NCBI RefSeq assembly: GCF_023227875.1
Contig: NZ_JALOCH010000005.1
Span: 1 to 64,000, forward strand
DNA from: Methanoregula sp.
GTDB lineage: Archaea; Halobacteriota; Methanomicrobia; Methanomicrobiales; Methanospirillaceae
DNA: 64,000 bases
Direction of reading: 5' to 3'
In this document: piece after piece, positions 42,346 to 51,127 of the stretch
How positions within the stretch are numbered: position 1 is the stretch's first letter
Layout: each line of letters opens with the position of its first letter
Program-made: the position numbers and the translations under genes
Notes under the pieces: model-generated
The model's input: the letters and a program-made list of their open reading frames with translations, nothing else
The model's database searches: none
Told to the model about the DNA's origin: nothing

Positions 42346-44988
42346 ATGCCGGGCAGAATTCGGGTACTCTATGTCGATGACGAGCCCGGACTCCTTGAAG
42401 TAGCCCGGATATTCCTTGAGCAGACAGCTGAATTCAGCGTCGGGATCTCGACATCGGCCCAGGAAGCGCTCAGCAACCCCTCGATCCGGTCCTACGATGC
42501 GATCGTATCCGACTACCAGATGCCGGACATGAACGGGATCGAATTTTTAAAGGTGGTCCGGGAACGGTTCGGCAACATCCCCTTCATCCTTTTCACCGGG
42601 AAAGGCCGCGAAGAGGTCGTGATCGATGCAATCAACAACGGGGCCGATTTCTATCTCCAGAAAGGCGGGGATCCCCGGTCCCAGTTTGCCGAACTCGAAC
42701 ACAAGATCCGGCAGGCTGTTGCACAGAAGAAAGGCCAGGACGAATTAAAATCTGCGTACGAACAGATTATCGCTTCAGAAGAGGAACTGCGGCAGCAGTA
42801 CGAGGAGATCGCGGTTGCCCAGCAGAAACTCCTGGAAACCCAGCAGCAGCTGACCGAGATCGCGGGCACCATCCCGGGCGTTATGTTCCAGTATTATGCC
42901 CGTCCCGATGGCAGCTGGGGATTTTACTACGTGAGCACCCGTTCGCAGGAAGTGTTTGGCATCAGCCATGAGGCGGATCGGTTCTTCGACCGGTTCTCTG
43001 CGCATGCCGACCCGCGCGACCGCGATGCGATCATGGACTCGATCAAAAAAGCGGTGTCGTCGGCATCGCAATGGGACATCGAGGGCCGGTTCATCAAGCC
43101 CTCCGGGGAAACGATCTGGTTCCAGGGACTGGCCCGGCCGGTGAAGAAAGGTCCCGAGCTCATCTATAACGGCGTCCTGCTGGATATCACCGGCCGGAAG
43201 AAGGCCGAAGAAGAGCTCCGTGAAAGCGAGAGAAAACTGCGGGAAGCGCAGGAGATGGCGCACCTGGGATTCTGGTCCTGGGACACAAAAACGGGACACG
43301 TGGAATGGTCTGACGAAGTTTTCAGGATCTTCGGTATCGATCCGGGCGAGTTCGTCCCGCAGATCGATTCCATCCTTGAACTATCACCCTGGCCTGATGA
43401 TCACCAGCGCGACAAGGAACTGATCGAGAAGGCGATCAAGTCCCGTGAGCCGGGTATGTATGAACAGCGGTTCCTCCGGCCGGATAAGAGCACCGGTTAT
43501 TATTACTCAACATTCCAGGGCAGGTACGATCAATCCGGCAATCTTACCTCTATCATCGGGACTGTGCTGGATATTACCGGCCGGAAAAAAGCTGAAGAGG
43601 CGCTGCTGGAGAGCGAGAAGCGCCTCCGGCTCTTTATCCAGCAGGCACCCGCCGCCCTTGCGATGTTCGATACGGAGATGCGCTATATCGCAGCAAGCCG
43701 CCGGTGGATCACAGACTACCATCTCGGCGATGAGGAGATCATCGGCCGTTCCCACTACGAGATCTTCCCGAAGATCCCTGAAGGACTGAAGGCGGTACAC
43801 CGCTGGGGTCTTGCCGGTGAGGTCGTCTCTTCCGATGACGACAGATTTGTACGGGAAGACGGATCTGTCCTGTGGCTTGCATGGGAAGTCCGCCCGTGGT
43901 ACACGACCGGCACTGTTGTCGGTGGCATCATCATCTTTTCCGAAGATATCACCAAACGCAAGAAAGCCGAGGCGGCACTGAGAGAGAGCGAGGGGAAGTA
44001 CCGGAGCCTTGTCGAGAAGGCAAACGAGGCCATTACGATCATCCAGGACCTGCGCATGGTCTATGCCAACCCCCGTATGATCGATCTCGTCGGGATCGCA
44101 GCGATCGACCTTCTTGGCATGGAATTCTGGGAGACGGTCTGGCCCGAGGACCGGGAGATGCTGAAGACACACTACCAGCAGCGGTGTGATGGGGAAGATG
44201 TCCCGGACAACTTCGATTTCAGGATGATCGGCCCGGGAGGGAGCCCGCGCTGGATTTACATCTCGATCGCGATGATCCAGTGGCATAGCAGGCCTGCAAC
44301 CCTCAACCTGATGACCGACATCACGGAACGGAAACTCGCGGAAGCGGCACTCCGGGAAGCCAGCCGGAAACTCGGTCTCTTAAACAGCATTACCCGGCAC
44401 GATATCGTGAACCAGCTGACCACGCTCCAGGGCTTCACCCAGATCGCAGTGAGGAAAGAGCGCGACCCGGTCGTTGCCGGGTACCTCGCAAAGATCGAGG
44501 CCAGCTCCAGTACGATCCACCGCCAGATCGAGTTCATGAAGACCTACCAGGAGCTGGGAGTCCATACCCCCGGCTGGTTCCGACTTGACGAGCTGGTGGC
44601 AAAGGCGGGGAGGAAGGAGGTCATGTGCTCCGCTGCCTGTGCGAATGCCGAGATCTTTGCCGACCCGATGCTCGAGAAGGTCTTCTTCAACCTGTTCGAG
44701 AACGCGATGCAGCACGGGGGAAACGTGACGGAGATCCGTGTCGGAGGCGAAGAGGTCACCGGCGGGCTCGATATCATCGTGGAAGATAACGGGACCGGGA
44801 TCCAGGCCGGTGAAAAAGAGAAGATCTTCGAGAAAGGATTCGGGAAAAATACCGGGCTTGGCCTCTTCCTCGCAAAGGAGATCCTCGCGATCACCGGGAT
44901 TACGATCCGGGAGAACGGTGTACCGGGGAAAGGTGCGAGGTTCGAGATCACGGTGCCGAAAGGAAAGTACCGGATGATCTGGAAGTGA
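42346..44988 (+). CDS. Hybrid sensor: receiver-coiled coil-multiple PAS-histidine kinase
   Basis: The 880-residue soluble sensor has a receiver domain in about residues 1-120 (YVDDEPGLLEV, VSDYQMPDMNG, FTGKGREEVVIDAINNGADFYLQKGGD). A Gln/Glu-rich coiled coil (about 128-172) and at least four PAS domains with PAC-type ends (LLDITGRKKAEEEL, VLDITGRKKAEEAL, FSEDITKRKKAEAAL, MTDITERKLAEAAL) follow. The kinase core has H-box TRHDIVNQLTTLQGF, N-box NLFENAMQHGG and G-boxes EDNGTGIQ and GFGKNTGLGLFLAKEIL. The ATG at 42346 is chosen, as the longer frame starts at a GTG well before the receiver. It has the same plan as the kinase at 10243. It is divergent from the fumarase genes. Confidence 0.92.
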   Translation: MPGRIRVLYVDDEPGLLEVARIFLEQTAEFSVGISTSAQEALSNPSIRSYDAIVSDYQMPDMNGIEFLKVVRERFGNIPFILFTGKGREEVVIDAINNGADFYLQKGGDPRSQFAELEHKIRQAVAQKKGQDELKSAYEQIIASEEELRQQYEEIAVAQQKLLETQQQLTEIAGTIPGVMFQYYARPDGSWGFYYVSTRSQEVFGISHEADRFFDRFSAHADPRDRDAIMDSIKKAVSSASQWDIEGRFIKPSGETIWFQGLARPVKKGPELIYNGVLLDITGRKKAEEELRESERKLREAQEMAHLGFWSWDTKTGHVEWSDEVFRIFGIDPGEFVPQIDSILELSPWPDDHQRDKELIEKAIKSREPGMYEQRFLRPDKSTGYYYSTFQGRYDQSGNLTSIIGTVLDITGRKKAEEALLESEKRLRLFIQQAPAALAMFDTEMRYIAASRRWITDYHLGDEEIIGRSHYEIFPKIPEGLKAVHRWGLAGEVVSSDDDRFVREDGSVLWLAWEVRPWYTTGTVVGGIIIFSEDITKRKKAEAALRESEGKYRSLVEKANEAITIIQDLRMVYANPRMIDLVGIAAIDLLGMEFWETVWPEDREMLKTHYQQRCDGEDVPDNFDFRMIGPGGSPRWIYISIAMIQWHSRPATLNLMTDITERKLAEAALREASRKLGLLNSITRHDIVNQLTTLQGFTQIAVRKERDPVVAGYLAKIEASSSTIHRQIEFMKTYQELGVHTPGWFRLDELVAKAGRKEVMCSAACANAEIFADPMLEKVFFNLFENAMQHGGNVTEIRVGGEEVTGGLDIIVEDNGTGIQAGEKEKIFEKGFGKNTGLGLFLAKEILAITGITIRENGVPGKGARFEITVPKGKYRMIWK

Positions 44989-45707
44989 CGGGACGATTTT
45001 TTACGGGGGATAAACCGGGGATGTTGTAACCGGTTGCCGGAAAAATTTTTTCCGATATTTTTCCAAACAATTTTTTAAATTTATTTTTGATAATTTTTTT
45101 TCAAATCCATTTTAGAATTTTGATTGTGGATTCAATTACAAAAAATCCGGTCTCCACTCTCCTGATTACCTGTCCAGTCGTAAGGATCACTCCCGGATCC
45201 GATCCGGCCCACCCCACCCACAATCCAAAACACGTTTTACCTGCCGATCGCCCGCCCAAATGTGGCTAAATATGACCTCTCCCTCACCGGTGTGAAAACT
45301 GCTAAAACCCGGGGAAATATGCCCTCATTTTACCGAATTATGACCTCTGGATCCGGGAAAATGGGTAAACGGACCCCGCACAGGGCCCGGATTCCCCTGT
45401 CCCTAAAATCAGGTCATTCTCCGACGGTGATCGGGGTATCGGGATCTTCCCCGGGAGACGAGACCGGATCAGCGGTGTCCTCTGACACAGTACCCTTCCT
45501 GACTGACAATCTGCCGGTATTCTGTAATCCTGACACAGTTTGTAAAATGGATATCCCGGAATTTTTTCCGGAATTCTTCCGGTAAAAATATCCAGCGGAA
45601 AAAATTTTTAAAAAAATTTTCACGCTCACCTCATCGCATACTCACAACCCGGCAAATTTCGTCCCGCCAGCAGCTGCCCTGTTCAGGGTTAAGGAAAAAC
45701 ACAGGAG
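44989..45707. other. Gene-free stretch of about 720 bases
   Basis: No convincing gene is seen. The left 130 bases are very AT-rich with several T-runs and probably end the kinase transcript. In the GC-richer middle the words tatgacctct, tatgccctca and tatgacctct recur near 45271, 45319 and 45339, and tgacacagt occurs twice near 45484 and 45532. At 45549-45593 a dyad (GGATAT...ATATCC) encloses two copies of ccggaatt and a third ccgg. A TATA-like ttttaaaaaaatttt lies near 45605-45620. Confidence 0.4.
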
Positions 45708-46097
45708 TTATTCGTCTTCATCCTTTTCACCTGGTTTTCGTTTCATCAGGTACCACACTCCTGCTGCCCCGGCGACAATTGCAATGATCACAATCGCGAG
45801 AAATACCGGAACGAATGAGAGCCCAATCGTCCGCGGGCCCGCCTCCATTTCCCCCTTTGGAGCGGGTAATAATGTATCGGACATCTTGACCTCGACGCGG
45901 ATGGTCGGTGTAATCTCGTACCGGGAGGGAGGGGAAAGATTTGCGATATCGGCGCCGGTCACGTTGAGCTCCGGGCTGGTGACGATCGGCCAGGCCTGCC
46001 GGTTATCATCAGGAACTGCAGCGCTGGTTATCGGCATTATCATGTACATCATCGCCAGCGATACAAGAATGAATGAAACTGCTGCATCGGTTCTCAT
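45708..46097 (-). CDS. Exported single-anchor membrane protein, 129 aa
   Basis: The product has an N-terminal signal-like helix (AAVSFILVSLAMMYMIM), a polar external part of about 60 residues (DDNRQAW...VEVKMSDTLLPAPKGE), a C-terminal membrane helix (FVPVFLAIVIIAIVAGAAGVWYLM) and a charged tail (KRKPGEKDEDE). No family is recognised. The ATG at 46097 (MRTDAAVSF) is used; the longer frame begins with a TTG. Confidence 0.6.
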   Translation of the reverse strand: MRTDAAVSFILVSLAMMYMIMPITSAAVPDDNRQAWPIVTSPELNVTGADIANLSPPSRYEITPTIRVEVKMSDTLLPAPKGEMEAGPRTIGLSFVPVFLAIVIIAIVAGAAGVWYLMKRKPGEKDEDE

Positions 46098-46272
46098 GCG
46101 GACCACGTCCCGTAATAACAAGCTGGTACCCGTCTGTCCAAGAGGTTTGTGGTCGGAAAAAGCAGATGTGGCAGGCCGGAACTGTTCAACACACGAGACC
46201 CGTTATCATACTCATGATCTGCCGGGTGGTTTTCGGGTCAATGATCAATAACAGGCACGAGCCCGGCGCCAT

Positions 46273-46629
46273 TCATCCCGCCAGCACCTTCCCGTCCCGG
46301 CCCAGCTCGACAAGCCCGTCCGCGATGATCCGGAAGAACCGCAGGGTGCCGTGCTTGGAGCAGAGCCAGAGCTCGCGTGAGATTGCCGTGTCATGCGTGA
46401 TCAAACGGAGCTTCTGGATATCTTCGCTGAATTCCGCGGCAATCTCCGCAAGCGACACAAGGATCCGCCGTGCATATTTCACGCAGATGAATGCAACCGG
46501 CACCGTGGAGACGATCGTGAAATCGTACAGCCTCTCCGGGCCGTTCTCTGCCATCTGGACCTTCTCCCGTATCTCTGCAACGGGTATTGATGCCCTGTAT
46601 GCCCGGCGCGATTTTGGTCCGCGGCTCAT
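46273..46629 (-). CDS. Hypothetical protein, 118 aa
   Basis: The product is a soluble mixed alpha/beta protein with a basic N-terminus (MSRGPKSRRAYRAS) and a body including VPVAFICVKYARRILVSLAEIAAEF and HGTLRFFRIIADGLVELGRDG. No family is recognised. Its ATG overlaps, in ATGA fashion, the stop of an 11-codon frame starting at 46661 (MAKKIRAGMVS), which may be a leader peptide. A TATA-like tatttatataa lies on this strand near 46715-46725. Confidence 0.6.
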   Translation of the reverse strand: MSRGPKSRRAYRASIPVAEIREKVQMAENGPERLYDFTIVSTVPVAFICVKYARRILVSLAEIAAEFSEDIQKLRLITHDTAISRELWLCSKHGTLRFFRIIADGLVELGRDGKVLAG

Positions 46630-46829
46630 GATACCATCCCGGCCCGGATTTTTTTTGCCATTCGCCTGGTGTAATCTTCTTGAGACATTTGTGATTATTT
46701 TGATTTAAAGAAATTATATAAATAATAATAGGATGATGGAGGTTCGGGGAATTGCAGACCCTTTGGTCACCAGTGAAAAAATCCTTCAAACAATCGCGAC
46801 AGAAAAAAACTAAAAAAATGTGAAAAATA

Positions 46830-47555
46830 TTACTTCTTGCCGCCCTTTGCGTGGGCTCCGCCTTTCTTGTCGTCGGCCTTGGCCGGTGCTGCATCCTTGC
46901 CACCCTTTGCGTGGATTGCGCCGCTGCCCTTGACTGCCTCTGCGCCCTTTGCGGGCTCGGCTGCGGCCGCTGCTGCCTCTTCCGTAACAACCGGTGCTGC
47001 AACGACCTTCTCACCAACGAGCTTCGGTGCCGCAACGATCTTGCCGCTGACCTTGATCGTGCTGACTTTCAGGTGCGCGGGAGTCGGGAGCTTGTGAGCG
47101 CTGTGCCGGAGTGCGTCCTTGATCTTCTCTAAGTACTGGGGGGTTGAGTAGACGGTCAGGATCTTCTGGCCCGGGTCGACCCGTGCTGCCGTGCCGACTG
47201 CCTTGCCGAACGCAAGGCGCATGCCTTCCGAGACACGGTCCGCACCGGCACCGGTTGCCTGCTTATTCTCGCGCAGGACGTGGTGGGGATAGACGCGTAC
47301 CTTGAAGTGGAAGTTGGACCTGCCGACATCCTTCATCAACCGGCGGTTGGCGGTGATACGGGCTGCCTCGAGTGCGCTGTGCCGGATCTGGCATGCCTCC
47401 TCAACGATAAGGTCGACTTCAGTCGGGAATTCCTGCGAGAGGTTGCCCATCTCGTACTGTACGATCTTGCTCCCCGGAACACCGCCCATATATTTCCGCC
47501 GTGTATAGGCCTTCTTGGAAATGTTCCTGTACATCTTTGCCGGTTTTCTAACCAT
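46830..47555 (-). CDS. rpl10e: Ribosomal protein L10e (uL16) with C-terminal extension
   Basis: The 241-residue product has a normal archaeal L10e core in residues 1 to about 170 (MVRKPAKMYRNISKKAYTRR, RVYPHHVLRENKQATGAGADRVSEGMRLAFGK), then about 70 extra residues. The tail is Ala/Lys/Gly-rich with repeated HAKGGK and PAKA(D)DK words and is probably disordered and basic. The family is usually near 170 residues in archaea. uL16 lies near the peptidyl-transferase centre. GGAG precedes the ATG. The tail's role is unknown. Confidence 0.95.
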   Translation of the reverse strand: MVRKPAKMYRNISKKAYTRRKYMGGVPGSKIVQYEMGNLSQEFPTEVDLIVEEACQIRHSALEAARITANRRLMKDVGRSNFHFKVRVYPHHVLRENKQATGAGADRVSEGMRLAFGKAVGTAARVDPGQKILTVYSTPQYLEKIKDALRHSAHKLPTPAHLKVSTIKVSGKIVAAPKLVGEKVVAAPVVTEEAAAAAAEPAKGAEAVKGSGAIHAKGGKDAAPAKADDKKGGAHAKGGKK

Positions 47556-47677
47556 CGCGTCCTACTCCTGTGGTAAATTGTTAAAAGCGGGCAGAAATAT
47601 CGGAAAAAGACTCCGATACTCATACCGGTACGCTTCACAAACTGCTTTAATAAAATGGCTATGGCGCGTATTAAACC

Positions 47678-48439
47678 TTACTGGATAGCAGTGTGCTGGT
47701 TGATAAGGTCCAGCACATCGCGCCGGAGCCGGGCGAATTCCACGTTCGTCCGTTCGCGGGGCCGCGGGAGATCGATCTCGAAGATCCGGCTGATCCGGCC
47801 CGGGCGGGGCGTCATCACAATGATCCGGTCCGCGAGGAAGACCGCCTCGTCCACGCTGTGGGTGATGAAGATCACCGTCTTTTTGGTCTTCTCCCAGATC
47901 TCGAGCAGCTCCTGCTGGAGCATGTTGCGCGTCTGGGCGTCGAGCGCCCCGAACGGCTCGTCCATTAAGAGGAGGACCGGGTCGAGCGCGAGCGCCCGGG
48001 CAACCGCGACCCGCTGCCGCATCCCACCCGAGAGCTCCGAGGGATAACTGTCCCGGAACGGGGAGAGGTTGACGAGGTCGAGGTACTGTCCGGCAACCCG
48101 GTAGCGTTCCTCCTTTGCCACCCCTTTCATCTCAAGCCCGAAGGCGATGTTGTCGATGACCGTGCGCCACGGGAAGAGGGAGTATTCCTGGAAGACCATG
48201 CCCACCTTCGGGCTGGGGCCTTTCATCTCCTCGCCATCGAGGATGATCGAGCCTGACGCCGCAGTGTCCAGGCCCGCGATCATGCGCAGCAGCGTGGTCT
48301 TGCCGCACCCGGACGAGCCGAGGATGCAGACAAACTCCTTGTCCTGCACTGCGAGGCTGAGGTGCTCGAGGACAACGAGCCGCGAGCCATCGTCCCGCGC
48401 AAACGACTGGTTCAGGTCCCGTATCTCAAGGTCTCCCAT
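47678..48439 (-). CDS. ABC importer ATPase, nitrate/sulfonate/taurine type
   Basis: The 253-residue product has Walker A GSSGCGKTTLLRMIAGL, signature LSGGMRQRVAVARAL, Walker B LLLMDEPFGALD and switch His in FITHSVDEA, with a close overall match to the SsuB/TauB/NrtD group. It energises the permease encoded one base upstream. It is the last gene of the binding protein-permease-ATPase operon. The substrate (sulfonate, taurine, nitrate, thiamine precursor or similar) cannot be read from the ATPase. Confidence 0.93.
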   Translation of the reverse strand: MGDLEIRDLNQSFARDDGSRLVVLEHLSLAVQDKEFVCILGSSGCGKTTLLRMIAGLDTAASGSIILDGEEMKGPSPKVGMVFQEYSLFPWRTVIDNIAFGLEMKGVAKEERYRVAGQYLDLVNLSPFRDSYPSELSGGMRQRVAVARALALDPVLLLMDEPFGALDAQTRNMLQQELLEIWEKTKKTVIFITHSVDEAVFLADRIIVMTPRPGRISRIFEIDLPRPRERTNVEFARLRRDVLDLINQHTAIQ

Positions 48440-48440
48440 C

Positions 48441-49229
48441 TCACGCCACCTCCCCGGTCCGCCACTTCAGGAAATGCCGGTCGATATAATACCGGAATAC
48501 CATGTCGAACGCCAGGCCGATCATGCCAAGCAGGATCATGTACACGACAACGCTGTCCATCTGGTGGAGGGAATAGAAGAACCAGAGTTTCTGGCCGAGA
48601 CCGTAGTTCGAGACCCCGAAGAGTTCGGCAGCAACAAGGCACATCCAGCCCACGCCCGTCGCGATCCGGATCCCTGCGGCGACCGAAGGGAGGGCGGCAG
48701 GGAACGCGATGTACCGGATCAGGTCGCGGTCCTTTGTGCACCCCAGCATCTTCCCGGCTTCGACAAATATCCGGGGCACGCCGCGGAAGCCGCTGTACGT
48801 GTTGATGATGATTGGAAAGACCGACCCGACAAAGATGATGAACCCCGCAGAGAAAGAGGTCAGCCCGAACCAGATGATCGCAAACGGGATCCAGGCAAGG
48901 GGCGGGATCGGGCGGAGGAGTTCGATGAGAGGGTCGATGAAGGACTCGAACCGGCGGTTCCAGCCCATGATGATCCCGAACGGGATGCCGACAAGGAGCG
49001 CCAGGCCAAGGCCGATGGCAAAGTGGACCAGGCTTGCCTGGATGTCAAGAAAGATATCACCCGTCTGGAGCAGGCTGATAAACGCAGAGAGAACATCCGT
49101 TGGGGCGGGGAGGATGAAGGGATACCGTATAATCACTGCCGCAATGAATTGCCAGATGACGATTGCCAGCAGGACCGCAAGCACGCCGAGCCGCCAGTCT
49201 TTGCCATTCGTGTCTGCATGTCTGCCCAT
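48441..49229 (-). CDS. ABC importer permease, nitrate/sulfonate/taurine type
   Basis: The 262-residue product has about six membrane helices and the cytoplasmic EAA loop EAGKMLGCTKDRDLIRYIAFPAALPSVAAGIR that contacts the ATPase. It matches the SsuC/TauC group. One base separates its stop from the ATPase start; the binding-protein gene lies 124 bases upstream on the same strand. Confidence 0.93.
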   Translation of the reverse strand: MGRHADTNGKDWRLGVLAVLLAIVIWQFIAAVIIRYPFILPAPTDVLSAFISLLQTGDIFLDIQASLVHFAIGLGLALLVGIPFGIIMGWNRRFESFIDPLIELLRPIPPLAWIPFAIIWFGLTSFSAGFIIFVGSVFPIIINTYSGFRGVPRIFVEAGKMLGCTKDRDLIRYIAFPAALPSVAAGIRIATGVGWMCLVAAELFGVSNYGLGQKLWFFYSLHQMDSVVVYMILLGMIGLAFDMVFRYYIDRHFLKWRTGEVA

Positions 49230-49353
49230 GGATTCTGGTTCCCGAGGTTTGTTCCAACCGGATTTCCCATCGTAGTTACGGTGCCGGTTGGCGCTCTGAA
49301 TAGTACTTTATAGTAAAGAACGTCAAGGGAAAAAAAAGGTTGGTCGGGATACC

Positions 49354-50361
49354 TCAGCTCTTCGTGTAGAACGTGAGATCAAAGATCTCGTCCCTGGTGA
49401 GAGGTTTCTTGATGTACCCGAGTTCGTACTGGATCTTCGCGTAATCGAGGACCGGTTCGACAATGATGTTCGGGTCCGATGCCCAGTTGCCGTCCCATTC
49501 CGCGAGCGATGATTTGACATCCTCGAGCTTGGCGCCGGTCTTGGTCGAGTAGATCACGGCTGCCTCGTCAATGTTCTGCTGGTTCCAGAGAACTGCCCGG
49601 TCATTGGTCTTGATGATCTGCCGGACGATCTCCGGGTGTTCGCGGATCAGCTTGCCGCTGACAACAAGGACGCAGCAGGTGTGGTTCGGGTACATCTCGC
49701 CGGAGTGGACCACGACCTTGCCCTTGCCCTGGTTTACGACCGTGCTCGGCGAGGGAGTCGGCAGGAAGATCGCATCGACCTTGCCGGCAGTGATGGCCGT
49801 GACGGCGTCGCCCGGGCCCATGCCCTTGATGAAGACATCCTTGTCCGGGGTGAGATTGTTCTTGTTAAGCCAGTCACGCAGGACGGTGTCCTGGATGCTC
49901 CCGACCTGGAACGTAGCGATGGTCAGTCCCTTGAGGCTCTCCGGGCCTTTATAATCGATGTCATTCCGTACGACAAGATCAGAGCCCTGTGTGTTGACAC
50001 CGGCAACGATCTTGGCGTCAAGCCCTTGGGAGAGCGCGGTCAGGACCGGGGCTGCTCCAACGTAGGCAACATCGATTTCGCCGGCAAGCATAGCCGCCAT
50101 CTCGGGCGGACCGCTCGGAAAGACCTTGTCAGAGATGTTTACAACGCCAAGAGGAGCGAGGTCCTCCTTGAACCAGCCTTTCTCCAGGGCAGTAATTGCC
50201 GCCATCTGGTGGGTGCTGGGCTGGTACCCGATACGGAGCTCCTTGACAGGAGCAGCGGTGGAGGGCGTTGTTGCAGTACCTGACGACTGGGTGCAGCCGG
50301 CAGTGATCAGGAGAAGGGCAATCGCGACGAGCGCAATTGCCATGATCTTCATCGGTTTCAT
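49354..50361 (-). CDS. ABC importer substrate-binding lipoprotein (NMT1/SsuA-like)
   Basis: The 335-residue product has a signal peptide ending in the lipobox LLITAGC, so it is probably lipid-anchored at the outer face of the membrane. It is followed by the Ser/Thr-rich spacer QSSGTATTPSTAAP and an NMT1/SsuA-type binding domain (LRIGYQPSTHQMAAITALEKGWFKEDL, VAYVGAAPVLTAL, ATFQVGSIQDTVLRDWL). The ATG at 50361 or 50352 may be used. A TATA element (atttaataat, 50381-50390) lies 20-29 bases upstream, giving an almost leaderless message. It is probably regulated by the divergent HTH protein. Confidence 0.92.
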   Translation of the reverse strand: MKPMKIMAIALVAIALLLITAGCTQSSGTATTPSTAAPVKELRIGYQPSTHQMAAITALEKGWFKEDLAPLGVVNISDKVFPSGPPEMAAMLAGEIDVAYVGAAPVLTALSQGLDAKIVAGVNTQGSDLVVRNDIDYKGPESLKGLTIATFQVGSIQDTVLRDWLNKNNLTPDKDVFIKGMGPGDAVTAITAGKVDAIFLPTPSPSTVVNQGKGKVVVHSGEMYPNHTCCVLVVSGKLIREHPEIVRQIIKTNDRAVLWNQQNIDEAAVIYSTKTGAKLEDVKSSLAEWDGNWASDPNIIVEPVLDYAKIQYELGYIKKPLTRDEIFDLTFYTKS

Positions 50362-50422
50362 GCGGAAGTGTTGTTTCGGGATTATTAAATATTACATTAT
50401 CCGGGCAAAAAATCTCTTATTT

Positions 50423-50567
50423 TGTCCATTTTTTATAAAAAAAAATTACAATTGGACACATATTTTATCATTACTGTCCACATTCCGCCGGATTCCCGCA
50501 GCGATTTTGAGGACAAAAAGGAAAATTTTTTCTTTAATTAGCCTGTTTGTACCTGTTATATGGTACA
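50423..50567. promoter_or_regulatory. Divergent regulatory region with TGTCCA boxes and an inverted repeat over the regulator start
   Basis: Between the importer and HTH regulator genes are TGTCCA (50423-50428), TGGACA (50453-50458), TGTCCA (50475-50480) and GGACA (50511-50515). The first two form an inverted pair. Separately, TGTACC (50548-50553) and GGTACA (50562-50567) form a perfect inverted repeat across the ATG at 50560. TATA elements are at 50381-50390 (importer) and about 50531-50540 (regulator, probably leaderless). Confidence 0.55.
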
Positions 50568-51093
50568 GGTGGACCCCATCGACCGGCTCATGCGCGCTGC
50601 ACTTATCTCGGATGAGGAGTTCGTCGCTACCCTGAATGACCTGCTCCGTCACGACCTGCGGATCAGTGTGCGGGAATTATCGGAAAAGAGCGGGATCGCC
50701 CAGAGCTCGCTCTATAAGATCATGCACGGGAAACGGTCACCCAACCTCTCGACCCTCCGCTCGATCATCCGTGCCCTGCGCCAGTTCTATCATGTGGGTG
50801 CGGAAGACTTCATCGGGCTCATTGCTGCACGCCCGGTACTGGAGAGCGTGGAGGAGCGGGTGGCGGATATCGACGGCCATCGCATGCGGGTGCGGGAATA
50901 TCCCGTTCACACGATGGAAGATGCGATCGTCGCCGCGGTACGGGCGGAACGGGAAGGTGCTATTGCGATTGTCTGTGCCCCGATCGTGTCCAGCGTCATC
51001 GATCAGCTCGTCCATATCCCGGTGGCAACGATCATCCCGCGTGAATCGGTACAGCGGGCGATCGAACTTGCGGCGCGTAAGGCGTGGCTTTAA
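50560..51093 (+). CDS. HTH (XRE-like) transcriptional regulator
   Basis: The 177-residue product has an N-terminal helix-turn-helix (ISVRELSEKSGIAQSSLYKIMHGKRSPNLSTLRSIIRAL, about residues 35-73). Its alpha/beta C-terminal domain (about 95-177: MEDAIVAAVRAEREGAIAIVCAP, VATIIPRESVQRAIELA) may bind a small ligand; the pattern is loosely like PrpR-type sensor domains. It is divergent from the ABC importer operon and the repeated motifs between them suggest it controls both. It is followed after 34 bases by argH. Confidence 0.85.
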   Translation: MVQVDPIDRLMRAALISDEEFVATLNDLLRHDLRISVRELSEKSGIAQSSLYKIMHGKRSPNLSTLRSIIRALRQFYHVGAEDFIGLIAARPVLESVEERVADIDGHRMRVREYPVHTMEDAIVAAVRAEREGAIAIVCAPIVSSVIDQLVHIPVATIIPRESVQRAIELAARKAWL

Positions 51094-51127
51094 TCCCATG
51101 ACCGCCAATTTATTAGCAGGTGACAGG

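Noticed and set aside
48147..49313. 388-codon open frame opposite the ABC permease and ATPase
   Set aside because: It crosses two secure genes on the other strand and is dominated by Arg, Asp and Pro.
50636..51127. Long in-frame extension upstream of argH
   Set aside because: It overlaps the HTH regulator in another frame and its residues are Arg/Ser-rich; ArgH homology begins at 51128 after a good ribosome site.
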